A DNA stretch of 64,000 nt. Origin: an uncultured Cellulomonadaceae bacterium. Its GTDB lineage: Bacteria; Actinomycetota; Actinomycetes; Actinomycetales; Cellulomonadaceae. The number at the start of each line of letters is the position of its first letter. Position 1 is the first letter of the stretch. The position numbers and the translations under genes were made by a program. The notes under the pieces are model-generated. The model had not been told where the DNA came from, made no database searches, and saw only the letters and a list, made by a program, of their open reading frames with translations. The DNA is taken from contig CANLXM010000001.1 in NCBI GenBank assembly GCA_947495165.1, positions 930,001 to 994,000 on the forward strand, in the 5' to 3' direction. Positions 7,083 through 15,006 of the stretch are shown here, piece after piece.

Positions 7083-9332
7083 TCACCCCGCGGGGGAGAT
7101 CGGGACGTTCGCGCGGAAGACGTTCTCCGGGTCATAGGTGGACTTGAGGGCGCGCAGGCGGTCGAGCGCGCCGGCCGGGAACACGCGGGCGAGGTCGTGG
7201 TCGTCCGTCTGGAAGCTCAGGTACACGCCCTGCGCCGCCAGCGCGTCCCACTCGTTAGGTGCCCCCGCGCCCGCCCGGACGTAGCCGAGCAGCGAGAACG
7301 CGGCGGTCCGGTGACCGTATGCCATGGCGTCGGCCGGCACGTCGTTGACGGCGCCGCCCACGGACCGGACCTGGACCATCTGCAGCCGGCCCGATCCCAC
7401 GAGCGACGCGAGACGACCAGCGGTCGCGGGGTCGAGGTGGTCCACCATCGCGGCGACCGACGCCATCCGGGCCTGCCCCGCGTGCCGATTGTGGTGCGGG
7501 GCGACGACGGCGGCGTACGGCGCGAGCTGCGCCTGCTGCTGGGCGACCGGCGCGAGGCCGAGGAACGGCTCGATCGCCGCCACGGCAGCGTCCGGGTCGT
7601 CGCCGGCCCACACGTGGTAGGCCTGCGCGACGGCTGGCTGGGCAGGTCCGCCGCCGGCGATCGTCAGGAACGGCGTCAGCGCGCGCGGGCTGCGCTCGAC
7701 GAGGTCGCCCCACGCGACGAGGAACTCCGCGAGGTCGCCCGGCTGCTGCACGAGCACAGCGAACACGACGTCGCCCAGCTCGGTGGCCTCGATGTCGAAC
7801 GACGTCACGATGCCGAGGTTGCCCCCGGCCCCGCGCAGGCCCCAAAAGAGGTCGGGGTGCTCCGTCGCGTCGGCCCGCACCTGGCGACCGTCGGCGAGCA
7901 CGACGTCGGCGCCCACCACGTGGTCGATGGTCAGGCCGTACGAGCGGGCCAGGAAGCCCTGACCACCCGCGGTGGCGAGCCCACCGACGCCGACGTCGCC
8001 GTAGTCGCCCGAGCTGATGGCCAGGCCGTGGGGCGCCAGGGCCTCGGCCACGTCGCCCCAGACCGCGCCCGCGCCGACGCGCACGAGCCGGCGCTCGCGG
8101 TCGAGCACCTCGACGTGGTCGATGCCGCGCACGTCGATGACGATCCCGCCGTTGTTGGTCGAGCGCCCGCTGATGCCGTGGCCGCCGCTGCGCACCGCGA
8201 TCGGCACGCCCTGGCGGCGCGCGAAGGCGAGGGCCGAGGTGACCTCGTCGGGCGTCGTCGGGCGCAGGACCAGCCCGGGCGCGCCCCGCCAGACGTACGA
8301 CGAGCGCACCTGGGCGTACTCGCGGTCGCCGGGCTCGACGGCGCGGGCCGCGAGCGCCGGGGGAACGGCGTCGTAGTCGATGTCCGGGAGGCGGGCGGCG
8401 AGCGCGCGGGCGGAGCGTCCGGTCGCCGCGGCTGCGTCCGCGCCACCGGATCCGCGGTGAGCGCGTTCGGCCGCCACCATCTCGCGGAGCGCTGGCGCGA
8501 CCTCGGCGCCGAACCTGTCGATCAGCCGGGCGTCGTCGGTGCCGAGGATGAACGTCGCGATGCCGTCGTCGAGCGCGAGGCCCAGGAGCTGGTCGGCCCA
8601 GTCGCCCGGGTCGCCCAGCAGGCCGTCGCCGCCCGGCGTGAGGTTGAGCAGCCGGCGGATCTCCCGCGGGTCGCGCCCCGCCGCCGCGGCGGCCTCGTCG
8701 ATCACGGCGTTGCCGCGCGCCAGGTCGCCGGGCTTCAGGTAGCCCATGGACGGCAGCCAACCGTCGGCCTTGGTCCCGACCAGTCGCAGCATGCGCGGCT
8801 TGTACGCACCGAGCCAGATGGGGACGTCGTGCGCGGGTGCCGGGCCTCGCTTGGCGCCGACGACGCGATGATGGTCGCCCTCGACGCGCACGACCCCGGT
8901 GGCGTCGGCGTCCCACAGCGCGCGGATCACGTCGATCCCCTCGCTGAGCGCGGTGACGCCCTCGCCGGGGCTCAGGCGCGGCCCTCCCATCGCGGCGATG
9001 CCGTCCCAGAACGCGCCGGCCCCGAGACCCAACGCCGCGCGGCCGCCCGAGAGCAGGTCGAGGCTCGCGACCGCCCGGGCGAGCACGCCCGGCGGCCGCA
9101 GTGGCAGGTTGAGGACGTTGCCAGCGACGTGTACGCGCGAGGTGCGCGCCGCGACCCAGGTCAGCAGCGTCCACGTGTCGAGGAAGCTCGGCTGGTACGG
9201 GTGGTCCTGGAAGGTCACGAGGTCGAGGCCCGCCCGCTCGGTGCCCACCGCGAGGTCGACGACGGCCTCGGGACGGGCGTTGCTCGGGGTCAGGAACGTG
9301 CCGACCTGCAGGTCGTGGCCGTAGTCCGGCAT
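7083..9332 (-). CDS. Fusion of luciferase-like F420/FMN-type monooxygenase and BBE-like FAD-linked oxidoreductase
   Basis: A 749-aa two-domain protein. Residues ~1-310 are a luciferase-like (LLM) TIM barrel, recognisable from its VGTFLTPSN start and SGGRAALGLGAGAFWDGIAAMGG. An Ala-rich linker leads to a PCMH-type FAD domain (~345-520) with SGGHGISG, where His385 is the expected covalent FAD anchor. The second, cysteinyl anchor of bicovalent BBE enzymes is missing. The C-terminus FDPEN-like TYDPENVFRANVPISP is the usual berberine-bridge end. The ATG at 9332 is chosen because the LLM domain begins there; an upstream start at 9407 adds 25 unrelated residues. The reaction is unknown; a two-step oxidation of one substrate is plausible. 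Confidence 0.88.
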   Translation of the reverse strand: MPDYGHDLQVGTFLTPSNARPEAVVDLAVGTERAGLDLVTFQDHPYQPSFLDTWTLLTWVAARTSRVHVAGNVLNLPLRPPGVLARAVASLDLLSGGRAALGLGAGAFWDGIAAMGGPRLSPGEGVTALSEGIDVIRALWDADATGVVRVEGDHHRVVGAKRGPAPAHDVPIWLGAYKPRMLRLVGTKADGWLPSMGYLKPGDLARGNAVIDEAAAAAGRDPREIRRLLNLTPGGDGLLGDPGDWADQLLGLALDDGIATFILGTDDARLIDRFGAEVAPALREMVAAERAHRGSGGADAAAATGRSARALAARLPDIDYDAVPPALAARAVEPGDREYAQVRSSYVWRGAPGLVLRPTTPDEVTSALAFARRQGVPIAVRSGGHGISGRSTNNGGIVIDVRGIDHVEVLDRERRLVRVGAGAVWGDVAEALAPHGLAISSGDYGDVGVGGLATAGGQGFLARSYGLTIDHVVGADVVLADGRQVRADATEHPDLFWGLRGAGGNLGIVTSFDIEATELGDVVFAVLVQQPGDLAEFLVAWGDLVERSPRALTPFLTIAGGGPAQPAVAQAYHVWAGDDPDAAVAAIEPFLGLAPVAQQQAQLAPYAAVVAPHHNRHAGQARMASVAAMVDHLDPATAGRLASLVGSGRLQMVQVRSVGGAVNDVPADAMAYGHRTAAFSLLGYVRAGAGAPNEWDALAAQGVYLSFQTDDHDLARVFPAGALDRLRALKSTYDPENVFRANVPISPAG

Positions 9333-9412
9333 GGGAGGGGTCCTCTCGAAGGCGCGTGCCCCGCCTGCGGGGGTCTTCCACGTCAAGCAGGCGGGGCGGA
9401 CGGGCATTCCCG

Positions 9413-11068
9413 TCAGGACCCGGAGGCGGTGGTCGTGCCGACCTCGGAGCCGTCGATCGACGCGGTGTAGTCCTCGCCGGCCGTCACCTCGGGGCTCGAG
9501 ACGACGACGGAGCCGATCTCCTTGGCGGCCTCGAGCGTGACGACCTCCTCGCCGTCAGCGTCGACGACCGTGACCACGCTGCCCGCAGGCTGGGTGTCGA
9601 GGGCGAACGCGACGACGCCCTGCGTGGACGTATCGTCGGGCTTCTCGGCCATGCCGGCGCTGCCGACGGCCACGAGCGTGCCACCGGAGATCGTGAAGGT
9701 GCCGTTGACGTCGATCGCGCCGTTGCCGTTGTTCGTGGGGCCCTGCACGACGACGGAGCCGCCGGTCATGTCGACGGTGCCGTTGGAGTCGAGGCCGTCG
9801 CCGCCCGCGTCGATCAGGAGCGTGCCGCCGCTGATGGTCAGGTGGTAGTCGCCGACGGCGGAGTCGCCGCCGCCGCCGGGACCGCCGCCCGTCCCGCGCT
9901 CGGGCATCGCGCCGTCCGGGGCACCCTCGGGACGGGCGGGACGCGTGCCCCCGGTCGGCATGTCGGTGGGTGCGCCCTCGGGCATCTCGCCCGCCGCGGG
10001 CGCGTCGGGGTCCGCAGCGGCGTCCGCGGTCGGGTCTGTGGCCTCGTCCGTCGTGCCTCCCGCGACGTTCACGCCGTCGTCGGAGGCGACCACCGAGATG
10101 TCGCCGCCCGAGATGGCCATCTGCGCCGCCTCGAGCCCCTCGTAGGAGCGGGTCACCGCGACGCTGCCGGCGGAGATGGCGAGCTCGACGTCGGCGTGGA
10201 TGCCGTCGTCGTCCGCGGCGACGGTGAGCTCGCCGCCGGTGACCGTGACGTCCGTGGCGGCGTCGATCCCGTCGACCCCGGCGGTCACGTCGAGCGCGCC
10301 GCCCGTCAGCCGGACGTAGCCCAGGGCGTCGTCGTCGGCGTTGTCCGCCTTGAGCCCGTCGCCACCCGCGGTGACGGCGAGGGTCCCGCCGGCGACCACG
10401 AGGTAGTCCTTGCCGCGGATGCCGTCGTCGAGCGCGTCGACCGTGATCGCGCCACCGAGGATGACCAGGCCGTCCTTGGCGGCGATCGCGTCGTTGGACC
10501 GGCCCGTCACCGTGAGCGCGCCGTCGCCGCCGATCGTGAGGTCGGCGGTCGAGAACAGCGCCGCGTTCGGCTCGTCGGTCTCGGCGTCGGGGTAGACGTA
10601 GGTGACGGCGTCCGTGAGCGTGCTCGACGAGCCTTCGGGCAGGACGACGACGACCTCGTCGGCCTCGGTCACGACGAGCGGCGCGGACGTCGAGCTCGCG
10701 AGGTCGACGCTGTCGAGGACGAGGCGGACGACGCCGTCGGACGCCGAGTCGACCACCACCTGGCCGTCGGTGAGGGAGCCGCTGAGCCGGTAGGTGCCCG
10801 GGGCGGTGACGGTGACGGTCGAGCCGTCGACCTCCACGCTGTCGCCGTCGACCTGGGCGCTGTCGCCGGCGAGCACCACGGCGGTCTCGGCCGCGGTGTC
10901 CCAGGTCAGGGCGTCCGTCGTGTCGTGAGGCTCCGACTGCTCGGTCGTGGCCGCGGTGGTCGACGAGCTCGCGCTCGGGGTCGCGGAGCCCGAGCAGGCG
11001 GTGAGCCCGACGACGAGCGCGGCCGCGGCGGCGGCGGTGGGCAGGGTGCGGGGGCGGTGCAGGGTCAT
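9413..11068 (-). CDS. Carbohydrate-binding beta-helix lipoprotein (Cthe_2159 type)
   Basis: A 551-aa secreted lipoprotein. The signal peptide ends in the lipobox LTAC at about residue 25, followed by a Ser/Thr-rich spacer. The body consists of repeated short strands with recurring DDGI/GDGL/GDGLDSNGT turns (for example ALDDGIRGKDY, AGGDGLKADN, ADDDGIHAD), as in the right-handed beta-helix polysaccharide-binding family founded by Cthe_2159. A Pro/Gly-rich insert lies near residue 350. The start ATG overlaps the stop of the VTC-domain gene (ATGA), and that gene in turn overlaps the DUF4956 gene. The conserved trio suggests one cell-envelope function. Confidence 0.85.
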   Translation of the reverse strand: MTLHRPRTLPTAAAAAALVVGLTACSGSATPSASSSTTAATTEQSEPHDTTDALTWDTAAETAVVLAGDSAQVDGDSVEVDGSTVTVTAPGTYRLSGSLTDGQVVVDSASDGVVRLVLDSVDLASSTSAPLVVTEADEVVVVLPEGSSSTLTDAVTYVYPDAETDEPNAALFSTADLTIGGDGALTVTGRSNDAIAAKDGLVILGGAITVDALDDGIRGKDYLVVAGGTLAVTAGGDGLKADNADDDALGYVRLTGGALDVTAGVDGIDAATDVTVTGGELTVAADDDGIHADVELAISAGSVAVTRSYEGLEAAQMAISGGDISVVASDDGVNVAGGTTDEATDPTADAAADPDAPAAGEMPEGAPTDMPTGGTRPARPEGAPDGAMPERGTGGGPGGGGDSAVGDYHLTISGGTLLIDAGGDGLDSNGTVDMTGGSVVVQGPTNNGNGAIDVNGTFTISGGTLVAVGSAGMAEKPDDTSTQGVVAFALDTQPAGSVVTVVDADGEEVVTLEAAKEIGSVVVSSPEVTAGEDYTASIDGSEVGTTTASGS

Positions 11069-11928
11069 CGTGTGCTCCTCAGGGCGGGCGCGGGACGCGC
11101 GGTGGTGGACGAGACGGTGGTGGACGAGGCGGTGGTGGACGAGCCGGTGGTGAACGAGGCGGTGCCGAGCGGGACGAAGGGGTTGCGGTCGAGGACCCGG
11201 TGCCACCGGGCGGCGGGGAGGTCGGGGTCGAGCGCGGCGAGGCCGGTGCCGTACTTGGAGATGCGGGAGGGCCGGTGCCCGGCCCGCCACAGCAGGTGGT
11301 CGACGGCGTTGGCATGCCCGGTCGTCTTGGTCTCGACGACCACGCGGTCGGGCAGGTGCGCGGCGGCGTCGCCCCGGCGGCACGTCAGCCGGGTGTCGAG
11401 CGTCGCCCGGCTCCCGTCGCCCGGCAGGAGGAGCGTCGCGCGCTGGTAGTGCGTGGAGAGCACCGGCGCGAACGCGAGGGCGCGGGCGTCGATGCCGACC
11501 TCGGCGAGGGTGGCCACGACGTACTCGCGACCCGCGTCCGTGAGGCGCGCGTGGTCCGCCAGCGCGTACGGCAGCCGCTGCTTGACGGTGCTGCCCCGAC
11601 GGTCGCGCGTCTTGACCTCGAGCCAGCACGTGCCCGTGTCGAGATAGGTGCGGGTGCGTACCTTGAACCGCGCCGGACGCCGCCGGGCAGCCTGCAGGTA
11701 GCAGGTGAGCTCGGGGGTGTCGAAGTACACGGACTCGTACGCGAGCTGGCGCGCGCCGTCGATCTCGAGCGCGACGGCGTCCGCGTAGCCGACCACGCGG
11801 GCGGCAGCGGCGCGGGGCACGACGTACTTGCGGTCGACCCGGGACATCAGGGCCGCCTGGGCCGTGAGGGCCTCGAGGCTGACCGGGCGGATGCGCGCGA
11901 GCGCGTCGGCCAGTAGGTCGGCCGTCAT
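11065..11928 (-). CDS. VTC-domain (polyphosphate polymerase-like) protein
   Basis: A 287-aa VTC-domain protein. The N-terminal MSRVDRKYVVP is followed by basic and acidic tunnel motifs (RFKVRTRTY, CWLEVKTRDRRGSTVKQRLPY, VVVETKT) that match the triphosphate-tunnel architecture of VTC/CYTH enzymes. In eukaryotes such domains make polyphosphate from ATP; the bacterial versions beside DUF4956 are uncharacterised. The C-terminal ~30 residues are a Thr/Ser repeat encoded by a 15-bp minisatellite (11101-11160) and look disordered. The ATG at 11928 overlaps the DUF4956 stop (ATGA). No TM segment is seen, so it may act at the membrane through DUF4956. Confidence 0.87.
   Translation of the reverse strand: MTADLLADALARIRPVSLEALTAQAALMSRVDRKYVVPRAAAARVVGYADAVALEIDGARQLAYESVYFDTPELTCYLQAARRRPARFKVRTRTYLDTGTCWLEVKTRDRRGSTVKQRLPYALADHARLTDAGREYVVATLAEVGIDARALAFAPVLSTHYQRATLLLPGDGSRATLDTRLTCRRGDAAAHLPDRVVVETKTTGHANAVDHLLWRAGHRPSRISKYGTGLAALDPDLPAARWHRVLDRNPFVPLGTASFTTGSSTTASSTTVSSTTARPAPALRSTR
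11101..11160. repeat. 15-bp tandem repeat, four units, inside the VTC gene
   Basis: Four near-identical units of GGTGGTGGACGAGRC occur head to tail and encode SSTTA/V repeats at the C-terminus of the VTC-domain protein. The 15-bp period keeps the frame, so the copy number can vary without breaking the gene. Confidence 0.85.
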
Positions 11929-12497
11929 CGGGCCACCGCCGCCGTCGCACGCGCGCTGGAGAACCGGACGTCCACGAGTGTCGTGTCCTGCACCAGGTCC
12001 ACCTTCTGCACGGTGGCCTGGTGGACGGTGCCGCCGAGCAGCTGCTCGAGGTGCGCCACGAGGGCGCCATGATCGAGGTGGGCGCGGTCGACGACGACGA
12101 CCTGGGCTCGGTAGCGGGCGAGCAGGCGCGGGTGGTCCCCGACGTGCACGACGAGCAGGACGAGGGCGCACAGCGCGGCTGCGGACCACAGGGGCAGGCC
12201 GGGCAGGCCGCACAGCAGGCCGAGCGCGAGCGCGGAGAAGTAGTAGGCGACCTCGTGCTGGCCGAGCTCGGTGGACCGCAGCCGGATGATCGACAGCACG
12301 CCGAACAGCCCGAGGCCGAGGCCGGCACCGATCGCGCTCTCGGCGAGGGCCGCGCACACGGCGAGGACGCCGACGTTCACGCCGAGGTAGGCGACGACGA
12401 GCTCGCGTCGACGGTGCCGGGGGAAGTAGAGGGCGAAGGTGAGGATCGAGACGGCGACGAGGTCGAGGCCGTAGGCGAGCAGCGTGGTGGTGGTCAT
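11925..12497 (-). CDS. DUF4956 membrane protein
   Basis: A 190-aa protein with about four TM helices in the first ~115 residues. It contains the DUF4956 hallmark GLGLGLFGVLSIIRLRSTEL (residues ~60-80) and then a soluble C-terminal domain with alternating strands and helices (VVVVDRAHLDHGALVAHLEQ). The ATG at 12497 has GGAGG 8 nt upstream. It is the first gene of the three-gene unit DUF4956, VTC, beta-helix lipoprotein, all joined by ATGA overlaps. It probably anchors the VTC enzyme and passes or senses its product. Function is inferred from gene order only. Confidence 0.88.
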   Translation of the reverse strand: MTTTTLLAYGLDLVAVSILTFALYFPRHRRRELVVAYLGVNVGVLAVCAALAESAIGAGLGLGLFGVLSIIRLRSTELGQHEVAYYFSALALGLLCGLPGLPLWSAAALCALVLLVVHVGDHPRLLARYRAQVVVVDRAHLDHGALVAHLEQLLGGTVHQATVQKVDLVQDTTLVDVRFSSARATAAVAR

Positions 12498-12674
12498 GGT
12501 GTGCCTCCGAGGGGGTTCGTGGTGTGCACCGAACACTGGGAGACGGCTCTGTGCGGATCCTTCGTCGCACCTGTGCGTCCGATGTGGCTGGGGGAGGGGG
12601 CCGCACCGCTGCGCCGGACGGCGCCACCGCTCACACGCCACGCACAGGAAACCCTCAGCGGCCTCGTAGCCGTG

Positions 12675-12691
12675 GGCAGCAGACTGCTGCC
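12675..12691. promoter_or_regulatory. Perfect 7-bp inverted repeat abutting the response-regulator start
   Basis: GGCAGCA-GAC-TGCTGCC ends one base before the ATG at 12692, exactly where a ribosome site would be; no Shine-Dalgarno is visible. It could be an autoregulatory operator or a 5' hairpin limiting translation. Confidence 0.45.
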
Positions 12692-13429
12692 ATGACCAGC
12701 ACCGCGCCTCCGCCCGTGCGGGCCCTCGTCGTCGACGACGAGCCCTCCCTCGGCGACCTGCTCTCGACCGTCCTGCGCTACGAGGGCTGGGCGGTCGACA
12801 CCGCGCTCACCGGTGCGGCGGCGGTCCAGCTCGCACGCACCTGGGCGCCGGACGTGATCGTGCTCGACATGATGCTCCCCGACATGACCGGGTTGGAGGT
12901 GCTGCGGCGCATCAGGACGACGATGCCCCACGTCCCGGTCCTGTTCCTCACGGCCAAGGACGCCGTCGAGGACCGCGTGGCCGGTCTGACCGCCGGGGGC
13001 GACGACTACGTGACGAAGCCGTTCAGCCTCGAGGAGGTCGTCGCGCGGCTGCGGGGCCTGCTGCGCCGCACGGGCGTCGTCGAGTCGGCGGAGGACTCCG
13101 CGCTCGTTGTGGGCGACCTCGTGCTGGACGAGGACGCCCACGAGGTCTCGCGCGCCGGCACCGAGATCCACCTGACCGCGACCGAGTTCGAGCTGCTCCG
13201 GTTCTTCATGCGCAACCCCCGCCGCGTGCTGTCCAAGGCGCAGATCCTCGACCGGGTGTGGCAGTACGACTTCGGCGGGCAGGCGAACATCGTCGAGCTG
13301 TACGTGTCCTACCTGCGCAAGAAGATCGACGCCGGGCGCGAGCCGATGATCCACACGCTGCGCGGCGTCGGCTACATCCTCAAACCGGTCGAGGGCGCCG
13401 AGGTACGAACCGCCCCGGGCGCGCCGTGA
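12692..13429 (+). CDS. OmpR/MprA-type response regulator
   Basis: A 245-aa response regulator. Residues 9-125 form the receiver domain with the acidic pair Asp15/Asp16, the phosphoacceptor Asp59 in VIVLDMMLPD, and the conserved Lys in FLTAKD. Residues ~145-238 form a winged-helix DNA-binding domain (TATEFELLRFFMRNP, then YVSYLRKKID and LRGVGYILK). The ATG at 12692 sits directly after a perfect inverted repeat. The stop overlaps the kinase start (GTGA), so the pair is coupled. It is divergent from the DUF4956/VTC/lipoprotein unit, which is therefore a candidate target. Confidence 0.95.
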   Translation: MTSTAPPPVRALVVDDEPSLGDLLSTVLRYEGWAVDTALTGAAAVQLARTWAPDVIVLDMMLPDMTGLEVLRRIRTTMPHVPVLFLTAKDAVEDRVAGLTAGGDDYVTKPFSLEEVVARLRGLLRRTGVVESAEDSALVVGDLVLDEDAHEVSRAGTEIHLTATEFELLRFFMRNPRRVLSKAQILDRVWQYDFGGQANIVELYVSYLRKKIDAGREPMIHTLRGVGYILKPVEGAEVRTAPGAP

Positions 13430-14892
13430 CACCCCGGCGCTGGACCCTGCGACGCCGGGTCACCGCGCTCGTGATCGCCCTCGTCGCGCTGGTCGCCGCG
13501 ACGATGGGCACGGTCTCGACGTACGCGCTCCAGGGCTCGCTCGTCGACCAGCTCGACGAGCGGCTCGTGGCGACGAGCGACCGCGGCATGAACGCCGCAC
13601 GCCCGCCGCGGGGCGAGGACCGCGACGAGCCGCCTCCTGCCCTCAGCGTGCCCGGGCAGGGCGCGGGCACCCTGACCCTCACGGTCGACGGCGCCCAGAC
13701 CGTCGCCGGCTACCTCGACGACGACGGCACGTTCGAGCCGCTCACGACCGAGCAGCAGGACGCCCTCACCGAGGCGGCCGCCGACGGCGAGGTGCGGACC
13801 GTCGCGGTCCCCGGACTGGGGGACTTCCGCGTGCTTGCCCGCACGGACCCCGACGGCGTGCTTCTCGTCACCGGCCTGTCGCTCGCCGACGTGCAGCACA
13901 CCGTGCGCGACTACCTCCTCGCCGAGGGCGCGGTGGCGCTCGCGGGCATGGCGCTGGCCGCGCTCGGCGCGGGCATCCTCGTCCGCCGCGAGATGCGTCC
14001 CCTCGAGCGCGTCGCCCGGACCGCCACGCGGGTCGCAGAGCTGCCGCTGCACTCGGGTGCGGTGAGCCTCGCGGAGCGGGTCCCTGAGGCAGACACCGAC
14101 CCGGCGACGGAGGTCGGCCAGGTGGGTGCCGCGCTCAACCGCATGCTCGGGCACGTGGAGGACGCGCTCGCGGCCCGGCACGAGAGCGAGACCCAGGTGC
14201 GCCAGTTCGTCGCGGACGCCAGCCATGAGCTGCGCACCCCGCTCGCCTCGATCCGCGGCTACGCCGAGCTGGTGCGGCGTCGTCCCGAGGGCGTCCCGGA
14301 CGAGGCGCAGCACGCGATGGCACGGGTCGAGTCGGAGTCCCGGCGGATGACGACGCTCGTCGAGGACATGCTCCTGCTCGCGCGCCTCGACGCCGGGCGG
14401 CCGCTCGCGCGCGCCGAGGTCGACCTCGTCGTGCTCGCCGTCGAGGCCGTCGCGGACGCGCACGCCGCCAGCCCGGCCCACCGCTGGCGTCTGGACGTGC
14501 CCGACGACGGCGCGACGGTCGTGGGGGACGAGGACCGGCTGCGGCAGGTGCTCGTGAACCTGCTCGCGAACGCCCGCGTGCACACGCCGGCGGGCACGAC
14601 CGTGGACCTCGCGGTCCGGCGCGCTGCGGGCTCGGTGGTCGTCGAGGTGCGCGACGACGGGCCCGGCGTGCCGGAGGACCTGCGTCCACGCCTGTTCCAG
14701 CGCTTCACGCGCGGCGACGAGGGACGGACGCGCCGTCCGGCCGGCGCTGAGCCGTCGACCGGGCTGGGGCTGGCGATCGTGGACTCGGTGGTGCGTGCCC
14801 ACGGCGGCACGATCGTGCTCGCGGAGTCGAAGTCGGGGTCCGGTGCGGCCTTCGTGGTGACGCTGCCGGGCGCGGTCTCCGGGAGCGGGTGA
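13426..14892 (+). CDS. Sensor histidine kinase, partner of the upstream regulator
   Basis: A 488-aa membrane kinase. TM1 is at ~12-33, followed by an extracytoplasmic sensor of about 130 residues with no recognised domain and TM2 at ~163-185. HAMP follows (RREMRPLERVARTATRVA), then the HisKA dimerisation helix with phosphorylated His267 in SHELRTPLASIRGY. The HATPase domain shows N box NLLANARVH, G1 box DDGPGVP and GLGLAI. The GTG at 13426 overlaps the regulator stop codon. It phosphorylates the regulator at Asp59 by family analogy; the signal is unknown. Confidence 0.94.
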   Translation: MTPRRWTLRRRVTALVIALVALVAATMGTVSTYALQGSLVDQLDERLVATSDRGMNAARPPRGEDRDEPPPALSVPGQGAGTLTLTVDGAQTVAGYLDDDGTFEPLTTEQQDALTEAAADGEVRTVAVPGLGDFRVLARTDPDGVLLVTGLSLADVQHTVRDYLLAEGAVALAGMALAALGAGILVRREMRPLERVARTATRVAELPLHSGAVSLAERVPEADTDPATEVGQVGAALNRMLGHVEDALAARHESETQVRQFVADASHELRTPLASIRGYAELVRRRPEGVPDEAQHAMARVESESRRMTTLVEDMLLLARLDAGRPLARAEVDLVVLAVEAVADAHAASPAHRWRLDVPDDGATVVGDEDRLRQVLVNLLANARVHTPAGTTVDLAVRRAAGSVVVEVRDDGPGVPEDLRPRLFQRFTRGDEGRTRRPAGAEPSTGLGLAIVDSVVRAHGGTIVLAESKSGSGAAFVVTLPGAVSGSG

Positions 14893-15006
14893 ACCTGGCG
14901 CGACCTGCACCGTCAGCCCGTGCGCGCCTCATGACACGGCCCACCCGGCCGATGAGTTGCACACACCTGTGCAGGTGGGCGGGGACGCCTGATTCGAGGA
15001 GACACC

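Noticed and set aside
7071..9470. A 799-codon plus-strand frame
   Set aside because: Antisense shadow of the LLM/FAD fusion gene; no recognisable motif.
11101..11160. A possible CRISPR-like array
   Set aside because: The 15-bp units are contiguous without spacers and in frame within a gene; no cas genes are present.
9356..11449. A 697-codon plus-strand frame
   Set aside because: Antisense to the lipoprotein and VTC genes, with Val/Asp/Gly-rich repetitive sequence.
14958..14973. Inverted repeat TGCACA-CACC-TGTGCA upstream of the chemoreceptor
   Set aside because: Short and unsupported by a neighbouring regulator; kept only as a possible operator.
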